A DNA stretch of 6,120 nt from NCBI GenBank assembly GCA_031267055.1, contig JAIRZV010000098.1, positions 1 to 6,120 of the forward strand, read 5' to 3'. Source of the DNA: Candidatus Margulisiibacteriota bacterium. GTDB taxonomy: Bacteria > Margulisbacteria > Termititenacia > Termititenacales > Termititenacaceae. Below, one piece after another: positions 1 to 6,120 of this stretch (within the stretch, counting starts at the first letter, position 1; every line of letters starts with the position of its first letter). The position numbers and the translations under genes are program-made. The notes beneath the pieces were generated by a model. That model had not been told where the DNA came from. It made no database searches and worked only from the letters and a program-made list of their open reading frames with translations.

Positions 1-137
1 CCTTTGGATCTATTGGTCGCTCTGTCGATAATAACTTTCGCCGAAACCACTGTTCCGGCCGCGCTAAAACCTGCCTTTAGCGAGTCGTCGGTGGTGGCAT
101 ACGCCAGACCGCCTATGTATAATTTTTTTTCTGCCAT
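1..137 (-). CDS. RRM-domain RNA-binding protein, N-terminal part (cut by window edge)
   Basis: Forty-five complete codons are present, starting at ATG 137-135; the rest lies beyond base 1. The protein begins MAEKKLYIGGLAYATTDDSL. LYIGGLAY (residues 6-13) is a classic RNP-2 strand of the RNA recognition motif. The segment around residues 30-45 (VVSAKVIIDRATNRSK) matches the beta2-beta3 region leading into RNP-1, which would begin at the cut edge. Bacterial proteins of this type are usually short (about 80-150 residues), have one RRM, and bind single-stranded RNA in the cytoplasm; some cyanobacterial members are cold-inducible. The start is supported by AGGAG (positions 148-144) six bases upstream. 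The gene has its own promoter and a long leader (see those entries). Family assignment is firm; the RNA target and any C-terminal glycine-rich tail cannot be seen. Confidence 0.9.
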   Translation of the reverse strand, partial: MAEKKLYIGGLAYATTDDSLKAGFSAAGTVVSAKVIIDRATNRSK

Positions 138-193
138 TTCTTTCTCCTTTTAACTTAAAAATTTCTCACGAGCTATAAACGCTTAACTCTTAA

Positions 194-213
194 CTTACAG
201 ATTCAAATGTAAG
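194..213 (-). promoter_or_regulatory. Hairpin and repeated AGTTAA motif in the RRM gene leader
   Basis: In the transcript sense CTTACA (213-208) and TGTAAG (199-194) form a perfect 6-bp stem around an 8-base loop. Just downstream the leader carries a tandem 7-base repeat (182-195, CTTAACT twice on the plus strand), and a third AGTTAA copy sits just before the Shine-Dalgarno site (about 150-155). There is no U-run, so this is not a terminator. Long structured leaders can control translation of RNA-binding and cold-shock proteins; a regulatory role here is inference. Confidence 0.3.
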
Positions 214-247
214 GGAATAAAAGCAAAGCAACTCATGCGCACTTAAT

Positions 248-275
248 ATCATAGCACACCTTTATTTTTTGGCAA
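248..275 (-). promoter_or_regulatory. Sigma-70-type extended -10 promoter for the RRM gene
   Basis: Read on the minus strand, a -35 element TTGCCA (275-270) is followed by a 16-base spacer and a -10 element TATGAT (253-248). The -10 is preceded by TGC, giving the extended form TGnTATGAT. Transcription would start near 241, leaving a leader of roughly 104 bases before the ATG at 137. This is the best promoter match in the window. Confidence 0.6.
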
Positions 276-343
276 GAGCCGCCCTAAAAATCCTGCAACA
301 AGCGGCGCGCGCTTACGATAAATTTATATAAGGGAAAGGGCTT

Positions 344-347
344 GGAG
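344..347 (+). promoter_or_regulatory. Ribosome binding site that sets the start at 354
   Basis: GGAG lies six bases before ATG 354. The in-frame TTG at 342 overlaps this site, so a TTG start would place the Shine-Dalgarno sequence inside the coding region. ATG 354 also makes the signal peptide begin MLKLLALL rather than MEQVMLKLL, which is a more usual n-region. Confidence 0.7.
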
Positions 348-353
348 CAGGTT

Positions 354-731
354 ATGTTAAAACTATTGGCCTTATTATTTATTTTGCCGGCTCTGGCCGG
401 GGCTTCAATTTCCCGTCTGTACATCGGCGAAAACGAAGGACAGCCTATGGCCGGTGTGGACACGCGCATTAATTTCGGGCCGTTTTTTGTGGGTGGAGAC
501 ATTAAGACTGTGATCCGTCAGACTGTAGTCAATAGAGACAATAAAGTTGTCGGTTTCTTGCCGGACCGCACCGATTACAAAACTTCCGCCGGCATCGAAT
601 ACGGCAATTTTGAGCTGGAATACGCGCACACCTGTTATCACCGCGTGATCTCCAACAGCGACTTGGCCTTTTACGAAAACAATGTCAATCCGGGTGACAC
701 GGACACGCTCGCCGTTAAGGTGACGTTTTGA
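354..731 (+). CDS. Small secreted protein of unknown function, possibly outer-membrane-associated
   Basis: The product has 125 residues from ATG 354. Residues 1-17 (MLKLLALLFILPALAGA) form a signal peptide with an AGA cleavage site, so the protein leaves the cytoplasm by the Sec route. The mature part of about 108 residues is rich in alternating polar/apolar stretches (for example INFGPFFVGGDIK at 39-51 and SAGIEYGNFELEYAH at 78-92) that look like beta-strands. It ends VKVTF; a terminal Phe is the usual recognition signal of outer-membrane beta-barrel proteins, though the chain is short for a barrel. The only mature Cys (94) lies between two His in HTCYH (92-96), a possible metal- or haem-contact site. 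I do not recognise a family. The stop codon is six bases from that of the convergent glycosyl hydrolase gene, with no terminator between. No convincing promoter was found, only a weak TACGAT at 314-319. Confidence 0.7.
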   Translation: MLKLLALLFILPALAGASISRLYIGENEGQPMAGVDTRINFGPFFVGGDIKTVIRQTVVNRDNKVVGFLPDRTDYKTSAGIEYGNFELEYAHTCYHRVISNSDLAFYENNVNPGDTDTLAVKVTF

Positions 732-737
732 TAAAAA

Positions 738-1955
738 CTATCCGGTGATCAGGCTGCCTGTATTGACCGAAGGATTTTCCTCAGAAAAAAAACGTTTTTC
801 GCGGGGTGGCGATTGTGCGGCCTGCTCCACAAAAACCTGCTGTTTGATGTGTTCGAGATAATCCGGCACATTCTTGATGCCATCATAAGAAAACAAAATC
901 ACGCCGCGCAAATATTTATAATTCATTTCTCTGTGCGCGCGGCGTAAAAATTCCACATCGGACACTATCGCGTCAGCCGAGCGCCGCCAAGCGCCCAGGC
1001 CGATAAAAACCGGAATACTGTGCTCATCGGCCAATTCCGCGGCGCGGACAATTTGTTTTTGTACTACTCTGGTGTCGCGGTCGTAAATCATCGGCGCCAC
1101 CGCGTCAATATACCCGCCGCGCATCCAGGCCGCCCAGTCTTGAAAATTATTTTTGGCTGCGCTGTCCGGATCCGGCAGCACTGCCGCGGTCAAAATAACC
1201 TTTGGCGCGGCTATGGTCAGCTCATAAAAAAGACCGCGCACCAAGCTATTAATCGACTCGCGCCGCCAATCGTCCCAGCGCATAATTTTTTGCTGATACT
1301 CCTCCGCGCCGAACAAACGCAGCGCGACTTTTTTGTTTTGATAGAGCGCCAGTGGATCAACACCGTACAGCCGCTCAAAAGTCTGCCGCGAATATTCGGT
1401 AAACCCAGCGCCGGCGCCCGGGTAACGCACATAATCAAGATGTACGCCGTCGACCGCGTAATTGCGCGCCACTTCCAAATAAATAGATTTTAAATATTCG
1501 CGCACTTCCGGAATAGCCGGATCGAGATATTTATTGCGCTGATCGCCGCGCAGAGTCATGATCCATTCGGGATGTTTATTGACCACATGTTCCGGCGACA
1601 GTGGCGGCTCCAGGTCAGACCAAACATACAATGTATTGATCCAGGCGTGTACACTGATTTTATATTTTTGAGCTTCGGCCAAAACCAGAGCCAGTGCGTC
1701 ATGGTTGACCTGTGTGTCTTTCGGCAGAATTTTGGATTCGTAAAAAGCCGTGCCGCGGCCACAAACCTGCACAAATAAAGTATTGAAATTAGTCTCAGCC
1801 GCACGTTTGACCAGCGCCGGAATATTCGGCGTGTCTACCAATTCAAAACGGGTCACCCAGAGGGCGCGGGTTTCAGCCGCGTCAGTTTTGGCGCGGGTTT
1901 CAGCGGAAATGGCAACAGCCAGTAACAGACAAAACGTTATAAAAATTTTGCGCAT
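738..1955 (-). CDS. GHL10/DUF187 family glycosyl hydrolase (DigH-like), secreted
   Basis: The protein has 405 residues with a signal peptide (about 1-18, MRKIFITFCLLLAVAIS). A TIM-barrel glycosyl-hydrolase-like 10 domain fills roughly residues 28-375. Family landmarks in order are ETRALWV (28-34), NTLFVQVCGRG (58-68), VHAWIN (102-107), YLDPAIPEVREYL (143-155), DGVHLDYVRYP (169-179, the most conserved core with acidic residues in the presumed active site), DAVAPMIY (284-291) and GVILFSYDGI (351-360). Escherichia coli DigH (YddW) of this family cuts peptide-free peptidoglycan glycan strands and localises to the divisome; the same substrate is inferred here. A polar tail (376-405) follows the barrel. 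The gene lies 18 bases after the isomerase gene on the same strand, so co-transcription is likely. There is no clear Shine-Dalgarno before ATG 1955. A short duplication follows the signal peptide (see the repeat entry). Confidence 0.85.
   Translation of the reverse strand: MRKIFITFCLLLAVAISAETRAKTDAAETRALWVTRFELVDTPNIPALVKRAAETNFNTLFVQVCGRGTAFYESKILPKDTQVNHDALALVLAEAQKYKISVHAWINTLYVWSDLEPPLSPEHVVNKHPEWIMTLRGDQRNKYLDPAIPEVREYLKSIYLEVARNYAVDGVHLDYVRYPGAGAGFTEYSRQTFERLYGVDPLALYQNKKVALRLFGAEEYQQKIMRWDDWRRESINSLVRGLFYELTIAAPKVILTAAVLPDPDSAAKNNFQDWAAWMRGGYIDAVAPMIYDRDTRVVQKQIVRAAELADEHSIPVFIGLGAWRRSADAIVSDVEFLRRAHREMNYKYLRGVILFSYDGIKNVPDYLEHIKQQVFVEQAAQSPPREKRFFSEENPSVNTGSLITG
1863..1904. repeat. 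15-bp direct repeat, 27-bp period, inside the glycosyl hydrolase gene
   Basis: GGCGCGGGTTTCAGC occurs at 1863-1877 and again at 1890-1904. The period of 27 bases is exactly nine codons and produces AETRA twice in the protein (residues 18-22 and 27-31). The second copy is the conserved family strand ETRALWV; the first lies at the signal-peptide junction, so it looks like an in-frame duplication that lengthened the linker. Confidence 0.85.
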
Positions 1956-1973
1956 TAAAATTTATTATAACAC

Positions 1974-3440
1974 TTAATCAAATTCCACCGCTTCGTCAGT
2001 CGCAGGCGCGGTTCTGGCGCGCTGTAAAGCCTTGATTTTCAGATCGACTTTATCCGCATTGGCCAGTGATTTCAACTCCGTGTATTGATCTTTTATCCGC
2101 TCCAAAGCATGCGCATTGTCCGAGACCAGAGCTTCGGCCAGCTGCAATTCTTTGATCGCCTGCACGTTTTTATTTTGTTTGGCGTACAGTCCGGCCTGAT
2201 AAAAATGAATATACGGGATTTTCAAGCCCGGATTTAGTTTTTGGATCAAGAATGCGCGGTCATACTCGGCCTGCGCTTCAGTGTATTTCTGCTGCAGCTC
2301 GTAAATTTCCGCGGTAAAAAGATAAGAAATAGGCGACTGCGGATTTTGCGCGCCGATCTGCCGGTAAAGATTCAAGGCTTTGTCCAGTTCGCCCTGCATT
2401 CTAAAATCATAAGCCTGAAACGGCGGATAAAAAATTTCCGTTTTGTATTCGGTCTGCAGTCTATTGTAAAAACGCTGCAGCGCGATTTGCTGTTTTTGAT
2501 TGAGCAGTTGCTGCTGTAATTCTTTTTCATCCACGTCGAGCGGTATTTCCTGCTGGTCGATTTCCTCGGTCTGCACGATATGATAGCCAAACTGCGTTTT
2601 GAACGGCTTGCTGATTTGATCTTTTTCCAGATTAAATGCCACGTCCTCAAATTCCGGCACCATCATATTCACGCCAAACCAGCCCAGCTCACCGCCGCGC
2701 ACAGCGCTGCCGGTGTCATCGGAATATTCCTGCGCCAGCTCCGCAAAATTTCCGCTGGACATCAGTTGATCGTAAACCTCGGCGGCCAGATCGCGCGCGA
2801 GTTTCTCGCGCTCCGGATCGGTTTTGTCCGTCCAGCCCGGGCGGTTAAAAGAAATCAAAATGTGCCGCGCGCGGACTCTTTTGTATTGATTTTGCACGTC
2901 CTTGTCGGACACGACCACCGAGCGTTTAATGCTGTCGTCGATTTTGGCCAGTGTCAACTGCTGACGAATATCCTGCTTCAAGTCTTTCAGTTTGAGGCCG
3001 TTCGCTTCCAGCAATTTATTTAAATCGTCCTTGTTTTGGAGCTGATAAGCATTTTTCAATGCGTCGATCTGTTGGTCGATCTCGCCGCGGCTGACTTTGA
3101 TTTTCAAGCGTTTGGCGTAATCCAATCTCTTACCGGCGTCGAGAGTCTGCATCAGCGCCGCGTAACCGACATACGCATCAACCATGGGATCGATCATATC
3201 GCTCTGTCCGGCGCTGCGAAAACTAGCGATGCCGCCATTGTACATGCGCAGGAAAAATCTCGCGTCGATATCCTGACCGTTGATAGTCGCCAGCGTATTG
3301 GCATTGCGCGCTTGCTGCGGAGCATTTACATTCGCGCCGCGCCGCCGGCCGGTGCAGCTCACCACGCCGATCGACAGCACAAATGCCAGCACCAAAATCC
3401 AAATTATTTTATCTGCGTATTTTCGCATAAAATTCAGCAT
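1974..3440 (-). CDS. SurA/PrsA/PpiD-like parvulin peptidyl-prolyl isomerase with C-terminal TPR-like region
   Basis: The 488-residue protein catalyses cis-trans isomerisation of Xaa-Pro bonds and probably assists folding of exported proteins outside the cytoplasmic membrane. Residues 12-28 are one hydrophobic segment. VVSC at 26-29 fits a lipobox, so it may be a lipoprotein; otherwise the segment is a PpiD-like anchor. A SurA_N-type chaperone region covers about 48-170 (ATINGQDIDARFF near its start). The parvulin domain spans about 190-292: RARHILISF (190-198), NFAELAQEYSDD (231-242), GGELGWFG (249-256), MVPEFEDVAFNL (260-271), FGYHIVQ (284-290). Residues about 345-470 are helical with a TPR-like pattern (ELDKALNLYRQIGAQNP, YTEAQAEYDRAF), unusual for SurA or PrsA. 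Start ATG 3440 has AGGAG (3450-3446) five bases upstream. The glycosyl hydrolase gene follows after 18 bases. The domain call is secure; orthology to any single family member is not. Confidence 0.9.
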   Translation of the reverse strand: MLNFMRKYADKIIWILVLAFVLSIGVVSCTGRRRGANVNAPQQARNANTLATINGQDIDARFFLRMYNGGIASFRSAGQSDMIDPMVDAYVGYAALMQTLDAGKRLDYAKRLKIKVSRGEIDQQIDALKNAYQLQNKDDLNKLLEANGLKLKDLKQDIRQQLTLAKIDDSIKRSVVVSDKDVQNQYKRVRARHILISFNRPGWTDKTDPEREKLARDLAAEVYDQLMSSGNFAELAQEYSDDTGSAVRGGELGWFGVNMMVPEFEDVAFNLEKDQISKPFKTQFGYHIVQTEEIDQQEIPLDVDEKELQQQLLNQKQQIALQRFYNRLQTEYKTEIFYPPFQAYDFRMQGELDKALNLYRQIGAQNPQSPISYLFTAEIYELQQKYTEAQAEYDRAFLIQKLNPGLKIPYIHFYQAGLYAKQNKNVQAIKELQLAEALVSDNAHALERIKDQYTELKSLANADKVDLKIKALQRARTAPATDEAVEFD

Positions 3441-3469
3441 AGAAACTCCTGTTTGGTTAAAGTGATTTA

Positions 3470-3498
3470 AGTATACACTATTTTAGTTTTTCGTTTAA
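3470..3498 (-). promoter_or_regulatory. Candidate promoter for the isomerase gene
   Basis: On the minus strand TATACT (3475-3470) is a good -10 element. Seventeen bases upstream lies TTAAAC (3498-3493), a poor -35. The predicted start near 3463 leaves a leader of about 22 bases containing the AGGAG site. A separate promoter makes sense because the opposite-strand metalloprotein gene now separates this gene from ftsX. Confidence 0.4.
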
Positions 3499-3566
3499 GA
3501 ATTATTCCGGTACTTATACATCTAACGCACTCAAAATAACTTGTTGATTCCTAGTAAATAAAAAAG

Positions 3567-3600
3567 TTGCAACGATTTTCTACCGTTTACGATATATAGT
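3567..3600 (+). promoter_or_regulatory. Weak candidate promoter region for the HExxH gene
   Basis: TATAGT at 3595-3600 matches five of six -10 bases but has no -35 at 16-18 bases. TTGCAA at 3567-3572 is a fair -35 and pairs only with GATATA at 3591-3596 (18-base spacer). TTGCAA also forms part of the palindrome GTTGCAAC (3566-3573), which could be an operator half-site. The region is AT-rich, so chance matches are likely. Confidence 0.2.
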
Positions 3601-3618
3601 CAGTGAGGCATATTTTTT

Positions 3619-3622
3619 GGAG
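3619..3622 (+). promoter_or_regulatory. Ribosome binding site that sets the start at 3629
   Basis: GGAG sits six bases before ATG 3629. An in-frame TTG at 3617 overlaps it and would give a protein four residues longer, but that codon would have no upstream Shine-Dalgarno of its own beyond a distant GAGG at 3605-3608. ATG 3629 is preferred. Confidence 0.75.
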
Positions 3623-3628
3623 AATATT

Positions 3629-4723
3629 ATGTATCTATTAACTAAACATATATCCATTACTTGGAAAAACTGGAAAGAAGTTTCCGAAAATGACATACAA
3701 GCAGCTTTACAGCGAATAAGACGAGAATGCGATTTTTCTACTAGTGTTCGTGATAGGCATTTAGCAAAGCTTATAAATGAAGGCAAAATATCTCTTAATC
3801 TGCATATTCATCCGACAACGGAAAAAAGACTGGGAGTTAAGTTTTTAAGAAATCAAAAGGATTCCATAACTAGATTACCGATATTACTAGATGTAAATGA
3901 TTATAAGATTTCCTCTTTTTTGGAGCTTCTATATATTACGAAAAAATATGCGGTTAATCTTCCTGTTAATAGTTTACCGCAAGATATTGAAGACATATTA
4001 AGGACAATAAAATACTCCGGACTCGAAAAAGAAAAATATAGCGATTGTTTGAGTTTCATTAACGATAAAATACCTAAAATAGTTCTTACTCGATCTTTGT
4101 TGGTGCGAGAAGAAAGGAACTTTGATGTTTATGAGATAATGGATGGGTTTCATGGTGGACGGAGGAAGTTTTTAGACACTTATGGATATATTATGATTGA
4201 CAGCAATATTTTTACTTATAATGATGATGGACTTACGCTAAAAGAAAGAATATTGTTGAGTAAAATATCCTTTGCAGAAACATTGGTTCATGAGATAGCC
4301 CATAACCAAATAGATCTTTTCAGAAAAAATATTTGTATTCGGATAGAGCAAACAGAAAGTGAATGCTATGCGCTTCTTATGAGCGCACACATATTAAAAA
4401 CAATGTATCACGTAATTGGAGATTATCCAAAAGTACAAGCTTGGATTAAGAAAGAAATTGTTGATATTTTAAAATACATTAAATCTATTAAATTAAAAGA
4501 TATTAATGGATTAAGCCATATTGATAAATTAAGACATTTAGAATGTATTAATAAATATATTAATAAATTAAAATATACTAAATTTAGTAATATAAGTTTT
4601 TATGATCTTACAGTTTTTGATTTGAGCGTAAACAGCTATAGAGAATTATATTATGATTTTAATCTTAATTTTGACGAAATAGAAGAAAGTTTTCTGGAAA
4701 AGTATATATTTAATGATCGATAA
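3629..4723 (+). CDS. HExxH-motif putative metalloprotein of unknown family, AT-rich
   Basis: The product has 364 residues from ATG 3629, without signal peptide or membrane segment, so it is probably cytoplasmic. LVHEIAH at 219-225 is a classic zinc-site motif: His221 and His225 would bind the metal and Glu222 would be the general base. Glu245 in TESECYALL follows His225 by 20 residues, the thermolysin-type spacing for a third ligand; His254 is another candidate. The strand TYGYIMIDSNIF shortly before the motif, and FAETLVHEIAH itself, also resemble HExxH peptide beta-hydroxylase-like proteins (TIGR04267 type), while ESECYALLMSAHIL recalls the ExEA region of ImmA/IrrE peptidases. The N-terminal 150 residues match nothing I know. 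The last 120 residues are rich in Lys, Ile, Asn and Tyr. GC is about 35% in the first part and 13-17% near the 3' end, far below its neighbours, and it runs opposite to the genes on both sides, suggesting transfer. Function unassigned. Confidence 0.8.
   Translation: MYLLTKHISITWKNWKEVSENDIQAALQRIRRECDFSTSVRDRHLAKLINEGKISLNLHIHPTTEKRLGVKFLRNQKDSITRLPILLDVNDYKISSFLELLYITKKYAVNLPVNSLPQDIEDILRTIKYSGLEKEKYSDCLSFINDKIPKIVLTRSLLVREERNFDVYEIMDGFHGGRRKFLDTYGYIMIDSNIFTYNDDGLTLKERILLSKISFAETLVHEIAHNQIDLFRKNICIRIEQTESECYALLMSAHILKTMYHVIGDYPKVQAWIKKEIVDILKYIKSIKLKDINGLSHIDKLRHLECINKYINKLKYTKFSNISFYDLTVFDLSVNSYRELYYDFNLNFDEIEESFLEKYIFNDR
4546..4569. repeat. 12-bp tandem repeat, two copies, in the HExxH gene
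   Basis: TATTAATAAATA (4546-4557) is followed directly by TATTAATAAATT (4558-4569), identical in 11 of 12 bases. The period is four codons and gives INKY INKL in the protein. It lies in the most AT-rich part of the gene and is probably a slippage product. Confidence 0.7.
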
Positions 4724-4727
4724 TTTA

Positions 4728-5601
4728 TTACTCCGCCTTCAAAGAGCGCGACACCGACACATAACCGCCCAGCCAGCCCAGAAAAACTCCGGCGGCCAGC
4801 AAAAGTAAAAAGGCCAGATTGACTTCAGCGGTTTTTAAATTTACCGGCACGAACGGCATGATCCTCTCCATTTGCAAAATAGCCGCGCCATAACCGGCTT
4901 TTAAACTCCCAATAGCCGCCAGCGAACCGAGCAGACCGATCAGCATGCCTTCGACAATGAACGGATACTTGATAAAACTGCGCGACGCGCCGACCAGCGA
5001 CATGATATTGATCTCGTTTTCGCGCGCGACGACGGTCAGGCGTATGGTATTGACCACGATCATCAGCGTCGAAGCGATCAGCACCAAGATCACGATCGCG
5101 CCGCCGGTGGTCAGCACTTTGATCAGCAGAGCCAGACGTTCGGCCAGCTCGCCGCCGTAACTCACATCTTCTATATTGTCCAATGCGCGCAATTTGTTGG
5201 CGACCAGATTGATATAAGACAAATCGCGCACTTCCACTTTGAAAGAATTAGGCAGCGGATTGTCTTCCAAAAAATCGTCCAGCTGCAAATTGGCGTGCGT
5301 TTCTTTGAATTGTTTCCAGGCGGTTTCTTTGGGAATGAACTGCGCTTTTTTCACGCCGGTCAGACCGGAAATCGTCATATTTAGCAAATCCAAATCGTTG
5401 TTGCTGGCGGCCGGCCCGGCGTAAGCCATGATGTCCAGTCGTGAATTTAGCGCGCCGAGCAAATTGTAAAAATTAAAAAAGACCAGCAAAAAAATCCCGA
5501 GAACGAACATCGCCAGCGCGATAGTGCTCGCCGCCAGCAAGGACATCAGGCCGCCGCGTGTGATGCTCTGCCAGGCCTCGCGGCTAAAATAACCCCAGCG
5601 T

Positions 5602-5609
<8 letters not shown>
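4728..5609 (-). CDS. ftsX: Cell division protein FtsX, membrane subunit of the FtsEX complex
   Basis: The 293-residue protein has the standard FtsX plan: a cytoplasmic N-terminus, TM1 (about 23-47), an extracytoplasmic domain (about 52-160), then TM2 (about 168-188), TM3 (about 215-236) and TM4 (about 263-284). Diagnostic segments are NTIRLTVVARENEINIMSLV (187-206), followed by GASRSFIKYPFIVEGMLIG (207-225), the loop and coupling helix seen in the FtsX/MacB permease domain. Length is typical. FtsX does not transport a solute; with FtsE it passes ATP-driven movement through its outside domain to peptidoglycan hydrolases or their activators at the septum. ATG 5609 lies inside the end of ftsE (8-base overlap) and has no strong Shine-Dalgarno, so translation is probably coupled. 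The stop codon is four bases from that of the convergent HExxH gene, so no terminator follows directly. Confidence 0.95.

Positions 5610-6120
<511 letters not shown>

Noticed and set aside
300..314. AAGCG-GCGCG-CGCTT inverted repeat before the secreted orphan gene
   Set aside because: The arms are five bases, no T-run follows on either strand, and no gene ends there; most of it is a GC-alternating tract. An operator is possible but unsupported.
750..760. CAGGCTGCCTG hairpin as a terminator for the secreted orphan gene
   Set aside because: The stem is only four or five pairs, no T-run follows, and it is inside the hydrolase coding sequence.
788..799. AAAAACGTTTTT palindrome as a terminator or operator
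   Set aside because: It lies inside the hydrolase coding frame in Lys/Arg/Phe codons and has no GC-rich stem; chance is sufficient.
1020..1493. Plus-strand open frame of 157 codons inside the hydrolase gene
   Set aside because: It is the antisense shadow of a well-conserved GHL10 gene and has no recognisable motif. The same applies to the frames at 2580-3023, 3036-3470 and 5630-5986.
1964..1969. TATAAT as a private -10 box for the glycosyl hydrolase gene
   Set aside because: It is a perfect hexamer on the minus strand but has no -35 at 17 bases (AGCGGT) and would start transcription almost at the ATG. AT-rich chance match between genes is more likely.
3441..3628. A RiPP precursor peptide or toxin/antitoxin partner next to the HExxH gene
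   Set aside because: I found no short open frame with a ribosome site in this gap, and only four bases separate the gene from ftsX on the other side, so no partner gene is visible locally.

Overview
The window looks like chromosomal DNA from a bacterium, probably a diderm: there are two signal-peptide exports, a possible outer-membrane-type protein ending in Phe, and a FtsEX division system. Most of it is moderately GC-rich (53% in a counted line of ftsX), with good Shine-Dalgarno sites (AGGAG or GGAG) in front of several genes. A small RRM-type RNA-binding protein, common in cyanobacteria and several uncultivated phyla, fits a poorly sampled lineage. I cannot name the taxon from the sequence.

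Layout. Positions 1-137 (minus) hold the 5' end of the RRM gene, with an extended -10 promoter about 110 bases upstream and a leader containing a small hairpin. Positions 354-731 (plus) encode a 125-residue secreted protein of unknown function. From 738 to the right edge there is a minus-strand series, in transcription order ftsE (partial, 6120-5602), ftsX (5609-4728), an interruption, a membrane-anchored or lipoprotein parvulin-type peptidyl-prolyl isomerase with a helical-repeat tail (3440-1974), and a GHL10/DUF187 glycosyl hydrolase related to DigH (1955-738). There are no RNA genes, CRISPR arrays or recognisable insertion sequences. No gene-free stretch exceeds 300 bases; the two largest are 138-353 and 3441-3628.

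The interruption is the most notable part. Positions 3629-4723 (plus) encode a 364-residue protein with a HEIAH zinc-site motif. Its DNA falls to 13-17% GC near the 3' end, and it runs against the surrounding genes, ending 4 bases from the ftsX stop codon. It looks horizontally acquired. I cannot assign it to a family with confidence; a zinc peptidase and a HExxH-type peptide-modifying oxygenase are both plausible.

How the genes fit together (inference): FtsEX is the division ABC-type complex that usually controls peptidoglycan hydrolases. A secreted glycan hydrolase and an extracytoplasmic folding factor lie downstream on the same strand, which suggests an envelope/division module that the metalloprotein gene later split.
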